This document shows positions 56,961 to 64,000 of a stretch of DNA of 64,000 bases, piece after piece. The stretch comes from Lepus europaeus. Lineage: Eukaryota > Chordata > Mammalia > Lagomorpha > Leporidae. The stretch's first letter is position 1, and each line of letters begins with the position of its first letter. The position numbers were made by a program, and so were the translations under genes. The stretch is taken from contig NC_084828.1 in the NCBI RefSeq assembly GCF_033115175.1, forward strand, positions 31,432,388 to 31,496,387, in the 5' to 3' direction. The notes under the pieces are model-generated. The model was not told the DNA's origin, searched no databases, and saw only the letters and a list, made by a program, of their open reading frames with translations.

Positions 56961-57136
56961 AAGTTTCCTTTACAAAAGAAGAACTCATGCTCTGATTTTA
57001 GGGCTCTTTTTTTTCCTCCTGGTTTTCAACTGCCATTAGCTCAAAATAATTCCCATGCCAAAGAGTTATATTTTTTGGTGGCATAATCTGCTACTTCTCA
57101 CACATTACCTAGTTTGTGAATTACTCAGTTTCTATC

Positions 57137-57774
57137 TTTTTTTTTTTTTTTTTGAGAGGGAGGGCTCTTTTGTTTATTGACTGTCTTTTTATTCATTCAA
57201 CATGAACTGAAGAGGGAGATGTGGGAATTTCTGAAACACACAATACACAGTGACATTGAAACATTTTGTTCTCTAGATTTCCCAGGGACCAGCAGTTTGA
57301 AGTGGAACAAAAAACACCATCACTGTTGATTACTCATATTGAAGGACAATATATGTTTCAACACATTAACTCATGAAAATGATTTATTGCCATAGCATCT
57401 AAACAATGTTTTGTAACCAATGACCATAGTTTTTAGATAAGTGATCATTTGCATGAACAATGTTCAGTCCTGTTCTCTCTGGGCCACTGGAAGCAGCTCA
57501 GCTGTTAAACAAAGGCTCCCAGAACACAGGAGATTTGTCTTTTCTATTTGCCAGGGTCACTTCAAGAACCAGCCCCATGGCTATGGATTGTCATCCACTC
57601 TTAATATCTTCCATGTGGCCATTGTTGGAGGGGACACAAGAGCATGATCAGGCTTAACCAGCACATGCTTCAAGGGCAGAATTCCAAACATCAGCTACTT
57701 TGGCAAAATGTCTGCAATGGAATCATTGGTTAAAATGTTGTTGAAATATAGGGAGACTTTATTTCCAATTAACT
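57137..57774 (-). pseudogene. processed retrocopy of an unidentified mRNA
   Basis: The minus strand ends in A17 (57153-57137), preceded at a normal 20-nt distance by AATAAA (57178-57173) and a second AATAAA. This is the signature of a reverse-transcribed polyadenylated transcript. Imperfect 'ctcagt..tctat' repeats at about 57125 and 57775 may be the target duplication. Short frames such as 'DSIADILPK' and 'PLKHVLVKPDHALVSPP' suggest decayed coding sequence at the 5' end, but I do not recognise the parent gene. Confidence 0.55.
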
Positions 57775-58920
57775 CTCAGTCATCTATTTCTTACAGTGTG
57801 GATAATTACAGGTTGCTAGTATTCCTCTTTAATTGGTTTTGACTGTGCAGAATGATTTTTTGATCTTTCAAACTGCTTCATCAGAATAGAAAAGAAAGCT
57901 AAATCAACCCCAAGGCCAGCCTCTCTCATTCTAATGAGGTGAAAGTCACAAAACTGGAGATGCAAATGGATCCTCAGTACTCTTCCTTTCAATAAAAACC
58001 TAAGGATGGTAACCACTTCTTTTTTTTTTTTTTTTAAACCACCTCCACCTAGAAGTATGCATGGGTGGTGTATGTAGACTTGGTAGTTACCTAAGAGGAA
58101 TTTGAATCCTCCAAAGTCAATGCAGGTAGGAGAGAAATTAGCTGAAATACCAGGAAGGAGAAGGGGATAATAAATCCTAATTAATAATCAGAAAGATTTC
58201 GATAAATCAATAGCAAGGATCTAGCATTTCTCAAAAGGTCCACAAAATCCTTGGATTGCTGCCAGCACAGCAAAGAAAGATATCTTACAAGCATCATCAA
58301 GTCAGACATCTCTACATCCCTTATTGCCGTGGCCCATTGCTTTCTCCTCCCAGCTCATCAGCACTCCTGGCTCTCACAGAGAAATGAAAGGAGCTTTCTC
58401 TCTCCTTTCCTGCTCTCATTTGGTTACTGAAAAGCAGGAACTCACTGGAACCACTAGAGGGATCTCTCTTCTTGGAAAATGAAAACACACACACACACAC
58501 ACGTAAATTGCATAATAAACCATAGACTTAGAATGACGCAGGAAATAGTCAAGTAGCCCAAGAGGACAGAGAATTAGCTAATGTGATTTTCAAAGGTATT
58601 TCAGTGTCTGCAGAGGGGTCTCTGCCCCTGTGGGGTCTGACATTTCCAAGGTCCTGAGAAAGATTGACAAATTTGGGCCCTGCTGTACAAACTCAAATCG
58701 AACTTGCTCTTGTGGTCTTCAATGGTAGCTTGGAGAAGACAGTCCTGTTCACAAGGTCAGTTACCCCCAGTACCTGTTGAACTGAACTCCTATTTCATGG
58801 TAGCTCTGAAGCACTTCATATTTTCACATTCCAAGCTTGAATATGACAGTGAAGCTATTCACACATTCTCACACTGAGTGGTTTTAAATGATGAATCTAC
58901 ATGATGGTCAGTTGGTCTAT
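57775..58920. other. anonymous sequence with a CTCF-like site
   Basis: T15 run at 58020-58035, a (CA)10 at 58483-58502 and CCACTAGAGGGA at 58451-58462. No gene recognised. Confidence 0.45.
58451..58462 (+). promoter_or_regulatory. candidate CTCF-binding core
   Basis: CCACTAGAGGGA differs from the CTCF core CCACTAGAGGGC only at the last base. Motif-only evidence. Confidence 0.35.
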
Positions 58921-58924
58921 CTAG

Positions 58925-59315
58925 CTATGAGGATATAAGGGAAGAAAAACATCTTATCCTCACTCAGCCTGATGATGCTATAAACAGATTAACAAGAGAA
59001 AAGCATTGATGTTTATTTTGAAGACCCAGAGAAATGGGCAAGCTTGTACTTTTCTTTTGCCAAGTTTGATGATCACAAGGATAGTTGCAAAAAGAATAAT
59101 TGGACAAAGGGGGTATAATCTGGTGGTCATAAACAACAAGGGGAGGAGACTTAGCATGACCTATTTATTCGGCAACTTCTAGGAAATGCTAGATTTTATG
59201 GCCTGCTTTCAAGGCCGAATGGTGGAGGAAGGCCAGAGAGTGACCTTTTGTGGTTTTATCAAATTCTTTTAGTTTGAGAAATATCTGCATGTACTGTGCC
59301 TAAACCCCATCAGGG
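58925..59315 (+). repeat. LTR-like repeat family X, copy C
   Basis: 'gattaacaagagaaaagcat', 'gaagacccagagaaatggg', 'gcttgtacttttcttttgcc' and 'tgcctaaaccccatcagg' align with copies A (14.9 kb) and B (23.1 kb). Confidence 0.5.
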
Positions 59316-59553
59316 ATAAAAATATCTGTTTCACAAATTGTAAGGACTGATGATATTTACACATGTATATACACATACATGTACATGGTACACATTTAGG
59401 TACAGTAATTCATCACATACATATCAGCATCATTTAGTGTTCACTATTTTTGAATCAGAGATTTTTATCCCCAATATATATAAAATCAGACTTGGAGAAG
59501 TTAAGTCATTCTTTCCATTACAAAGAGGGAAATCCAGGATTCTATTTCAACTA

Positions 59554-59907
59554 TTTTTTTAAAGATTTATTTATTTATTTATTTGAAAGTCAGAGTTACA
59601 CACACACACAGAAGGAGAGGCAAAGAGAGACTGAGGTCTTCCATCTACTGGTTCACTCCCCAGATGGCTGGAATGGCCGGAACTGCATTGATCTGAAGCC
59701 AGGAGCCAGGAGCTTCTTCTGTCTGGGTCTTCCACGTAGGTGCAGGGGCCCAAGGACTTGGGCCATCCTCTGCTGCTTTCCCAGGCCATAGCAGAGAGCT
59801 GGATTGGAATTAGAGCACTGGGTTTCGAACCGGTGCCCATATGGGAAGCCAGTACTGCAGGTGACTGCAGGTGGTGGTTTTACCTGCTATGCCACAGCGC
59901 CAGCCCC
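59554..59907 (-). mobile_element. C-SINE, inverted
   Basis: 'aaagatttatttatttattt' left, short (CA)n, 'gccacagcgccagcccc' right. A 'gtgactgcag' segment is duplicated near 59858-59875. Confidence 0.94.
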
Positions 59908-60036
59908 TTCATTCTTTCTTCTTCTTCTTTCTTCTTTAAGCTTCTTGGAGACATAATCAGAGTTTTAGAAGAAAGCGACTGTTCCATTGCAAGTATCGTA
60001 GAGATGAGGAACAGAATATATAAGATATTTGTTTTT

Positions 60037-60372
60037 ATTTTATTTATTTATTTATTTTTGACAGGCAGAGTTAGACAGTGAGAGAAAGAGACAGAGAGAA
60101 AGGTCTTCCTTCCATTGGTTCACCCCCTAAATGGCCACCACAGCCAGCACTGCACCGATCTGAAGCCAGGAGCCAGGTGCTTCTCCTGGTCTCCCATGAG
60201 GTTGCAGGGCCCAAGCACTTGGGCCATCCTCCACTGCACTCCCGAGCCACAGCAGAGAGCTGGCCTGGAAGAGGGGCTACCGGGACAGAATCTGATGCCC
60301 CAACCGGGACTAGAACACAGGGTGCCGGCGCTGCAGGCAGAGGATTAGCCTAGTGAGCCACAGTGTCAGCCA
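60037..60372 (-). mobile_element. young C-SINE, GC-rich subfamily, inverted
   Basis: 'tttttgacaggcagagttag' left, 'gagccacagtgtcagcc' right. Body identical in layout to the copies at 29.7, 41.4, 47.6 and 62.0 kb. Confidence 0.94.
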
Positions 60373-61055
60373 GAAGATAGTTATATTCAACTTTTAGTCA
60401 TATAAGCTTTCAAAAATTGAACTTGAGGAAATTCAAATAAAAAATTAATAATTTTAATTTGAAATATTTAAACAGGAAGATGGCTAAAAAGGCTCTTAGA
60501 AGAATCAAAAGGTTGGATTTTTGACAAGCCACAAAACTGCAAAAAGAAAAAAAAAGAAACATACCTAAAACAACGCTTCCACTGGTGTAGAAAGGCCTCT
60601 ACTAAGCTCAGATTTGGCAGGAGTATGTAAGAAGATGGTGAGAGACGGAAATCACTAAGAGACGTGTAAAAGCAGCGTGCAGGTCTGCAGAAAGCACGTC
60701 AGGTAGTTGAACCGCTAATGCTGCCTCTGCTCCTGAAAAGTGCTTAGGACAACACGATTCTCAGGCTAAGGGATGAAGAATACTGCAGGTGGACCCAGGA
60801 CGGTGGAAGTATCATTTAAGGCTAATGGGTGAGAGAGAGAAAGACCTTTACACACAATCAATCAATGCTTATTTATATATTGAATGTTATATAAGGAAAA
60901 CGAAAACTGGAAAATAAGAAACAAACAAAACTGGAAGGGAGTGAAGCATCTCTCACGAAGGGGGTGTTCAAACCCAGGGAAGACCGAGCAGACGCTCTTA
61001 TTGATAGGAATCCCACAACCAAATTCACCCCCTGTTTGTGCCAAAGGACCTTCAT
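60373..61055. other. no feature recognised
   Basis: Anonymous sequence, A-rich at 60540-60560. Confidence 0.5.
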
Positions 61056-61059
61056 CTTC

Positions 61060-61470
61060 TTCAGATACTGAATGACTCCAGGCTTCCAGGGATATGTGCC
61101 CTTCCTGAACGCCGGGGGATGAATCTTTATTTGTTTGAACTTACCCCAGCGATTATAGTTACTTTTAAAGGACTGATTTAGGGATAGGCATATGACTTCA
61201 TTTTGGCCAGAGACATGAAGGAAAGTCATGTCTGAGGAGTTAAAGTGTTTTCCTCTGTTTTAAAAAGAGACATTGAAGAGAGGTGCCCCTTCCTCTATTT
61301 TGGATTTTGGATGCTAAGTGTGAGGGTGACCAGAGCTACTGCAGTCATTGCCATTGGTTCCAGAGCAGCAAACCTGCCTTGATGATGAGGCTTGTAGAGT
61401 TACAGTTTGCATGACTGTAGCCATCCTGGTCATAACCAACATCTTGCCCTCTAGCTGTCCTTGGAAGATG
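61060..61470 (+). mobile_element. possible ancient mammalian repeat
   Basis: 'gactgatttagggataggc', 'ttttggccagagacatgaag' and 'tgaccagagctactgcag' recall an old interspersed repeat. Weak. Confidence 0.35.
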
Positions 61471-61626
61471 TCCCAAAATCTAAGGTTATACAGTCAGGAA
61501 AGTCAGATATAGAGTCAGATAAGCTTAGCTCTGGAGTATACTCTTGTCTGGAGTATTAATATTTCTTGAGAAAGTCCAGGTGCATTCTGGCTGGCCGTGG
61601 GCCTTCTATGCCTATAAAACCGTTTT

Positions 61627-61936
61627 CTGGCACTATCACTGTGGCATAGTGGGTTAAGCTGCCGCCTGCAGTGCTGGCATCCCACGTAGGCAGTGTTTAG
61701 ATTCCTGGCTGCTCCACTTCCAACTCCGCTCCCTGCTAAGGCATTGGGAAAGCAGTGGAAGATGGCCCAAGTGCTTGGGCCCCTGCATCCATGTAGGAGA
61801 CCTGGATGAACCTTAGTTGTGGCTCCTGGTTTCTGCATGGCCCATCCCTGGCCATTGTGACCATTTGGGGAGTGAACCAGAAGAAGGAAGATTAATCCCT
61901 CTTTCTCTGTAACTCTGCTTTTCAAATAGAATAAAT
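61627..61936 (+). mobile_element. C-SINE
   Basis: 'ctggcactatcactgtggc' head; tail 'ttcaaatagaataaat'. Directly followed by an inverted C-SINE. Confidence 0.92.
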
Positions 61937-62650
61937 TTTTTAAGATTTATTTTATTTGTTTAAAAGAAAAAAGTTACAGAGAGCCGGCGCCGCGGCTCAC
62001 TAGGCTAATCCTCCGCCTTGCGGCGCTGGCACACCAGGTTCTAGTCCCGGTCGGGGCACCGGATTCTGTCCCGGTTGCCCCTCTTCCAGGCCAGCTCTCT
62101 ACTGTGGCCAGGGAGTGCAGTGGAGGATGGCCCAAGTGCTTGGGCCCTGCACCCCATGGGAGACCAGTATTAGTACCTGGCTCCTGCCATCGGATCAGCG
62201 CGGTGCACTGGCCACAGCGCGCCAACCGCAGCGGCCATTGGAGGGTGAACCAATGGCAAAGGAAGACCTTTCTCTCTATCTCTCTCTCTCTGTCCACTCT
62301 GCCTGTCAAAAAATAAAAAAAAAAAGAAAGAAAGAAAAAAGTTACAGAGAGAGGCAGATACACACACACACACAGAGTGAGAGAGAGAGAGAGGTCTTCT
62401 ATCTGCTGGTTCACTCCCCAGATGGCTGTAATGGCTGGAGCTGATCCAAAGCCAGGAGGCAGGAGCTTCTTCCAGGTCTTTCACATGAGCGCAGGGGCCC
62501 AAGGACTTGGACCACCCTCTGCTACTTTCCCAGGCACATTAGCAAGGAGCTGGATCAGAAGTAGAGCAGGCAGGACTTGAACTGGTGTCCATATGGGATG
62601 CTGGCACTGTAGCTCAGGGCTTTAACCTACTGTGCCACAGCACCAGCCCC
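61937..62650 (-). mobile_element. C-SINE, inverted, split by a young C-SINE
   Basis: Tail at 61937-61982, remainder 62333-62650 ending 'cacagcaccagcccc'. Interrupted at 61983-62332. Confidence 0.93.
61983..62332 (+). mobile_element. young C-SINE, GC-rich subfamily, nested, 18-bp TSD
   Basis: 'gccggcgccgcggctcac' head. Perfect duplication agaaaaaagttacagaga at 61965-61982 and 62333-62350. Confidence 0.97.
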
Positions 62651-62845
62651 AAATAAAATAAATCTTAAAAAATAATTTTCCTCCTGTTTCATGATACAGG
62701 AATACTCTCATTTTGCAGTCTTAAGTGCAAATGTCCCTAATAAATTTATAACCTGTGTGCTTCCTGGATTTGTCCATTTCTTTTATTCAGTTTAAAATTT
62801 TATTCATTAACTTACAAGGGGAACAAAATGTGTATTTCAAGTCTT

Positions 62846-63398
<553 letters not shown>

Positions 63399-63407
63399 TC
63401 AAGTCTT

Positions 63408-64000
63408 ACTAAGTCTATCTGAAACATATGTTTACATAGAGGACAAAAGGAATATAGGATTTCAAGTAAATTATGGTATAGTCCCTTGTTCATTTAACCA
63501 TATTCTTTTTTTCCCACCAAAAATCTACACTGAAGCACAAAACAAATTCTTTCTGTATGCTGCATAAAAATTAGATAACAACTTCTGATGTGCATTTACT
63601 TTACCATCACGTCTGGTGATGAAGATGCAAGCACTGATGTTCACAGTTAAATGATGCAGGCAAAAAGCTTGTTTCCCTCAGGTACACATTAGAAGTTTCC
63701 ACTCAGGGCCCTTTCAGTGGCATCACATAAACTTGAACCTCACACCAGGTCACTTCTTTCCTTTTCCTTTTTTACTTCTCTCTCCTTGTTGCAGACCTGG
63801 GTTGCCGCCTCCTGCTTTGTACATCCTCGTTTTCAGTTTCAATATCAATTCTACGGCATGCAGCATTGCTGAACTATGATGGGAGTTCCACAAGACAGAG
63901 GCTGCCATCTTCCTGTTTGAGCCCGGCCCAGACTCCTCTGTCTCTGTATTGAACATTACAATTCTGTTCTCTAGAGTACATTTTATTTTTTCAAGAAATG
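63408..64000. other. no gene recognised; acceptor-like tract
   Basis: Anonymous sequence. A 45-nt pyrimidine-rich run ending 'ctccttgttgcag' (about 63748-63794) would make a strong splice acceptor, but no exon is recognised downstream. Confidence 0.4.

Noticed and set aside
58020-58035. T15 run as a second retrocopy 3' end
   Set aside because: No polyadenylation signal at the expected distance on the minus strand and no duplication found.

Overview
This window looks like lagomorph nuclear DNA, almost certainly European rabbit (Oryctolagus cuniculus) or a close relative. The main evidence is about 40 copies of the tRNA-derived rabbit C-SINE (pol III-type head, body reading 'ctatggcctgggaaagcag', CT-rich stretch, 'aaataaataaatctt' tail), together with L1 elements of one related lineage. 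I found no exon of a host protein-coding gene, no functional RNA gene and no CRISPR. It reads as a gene-poor intergenic or intronic stretch built by successive retrotransposition. Family names come from recognising sequence by eye; no database search was run.

Layout. 0-2.2 kb: two C-SINEs, an ancient LTR-like repeat and two diverged copies of an unnamed ~110-bp sequence. 2.2-9.25 kb: a full-length 7.0-kb L1 on the minus strand with target-site duplication (TSD), promoter region, frameshifted ORF1 and an ORF2 broken by only three nonsense codons. 9.3-19.8 kb: mostly anonymous sequence with C-SINEs, MIR and MER5 fragments, and an old L1 fragment. 19.8-21.1 kb: a 5'-truncated L1 carrying a solo LTR. 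21-45 kb: anonymous DNA with C-SINEs of several ages, MER20, MER5A, MIR and L1M pieces, a second solo LTR (37.3-37.9 kb), MaLR-like LTRs and a possible decayed DNA transposon (40.8-43.9 kb).

45.1-50.6 kb is the most interesting part. It is a single insertion bounded by a perfect 19-bp duplication. It consists of an L1 5'UTR, an uninterrupted 345-aa L1 ORF1, about 2.7 kb of non-L1 DNA in place of ORF2 (including a decayed retroviral gag zinc-knuckle segment), and an L1 3' end with poly(A). In other words it is a half-L1 (HAL1-like) composite retrotransposon. A second, older half-L1 of 2.55 kb, also with its own duplication, lies at 53.2-55.75 kb. The remainder holds MaLR/ERVL-type LTRs, an unidentified retrocopy (57.1-57.8 kb) and an RPL21 processed pseudogene (62.85-63.40 kb).

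How the parts relate. The autonomous L1 type (ORF1 plus ORF2) is represented by the 2.2-9.2 kb copy. C-SINEs, half-L1 elements and mRNA retrocopies lack reverse transcriptase and carry the marks of L1-type target-primed insertion (poly(A) and 9-19 bp duplications), so they are best read as having been mobilised in trans by that machinery. The solo LTRs, with 4-bp duplications, record separate retroviral integrations.
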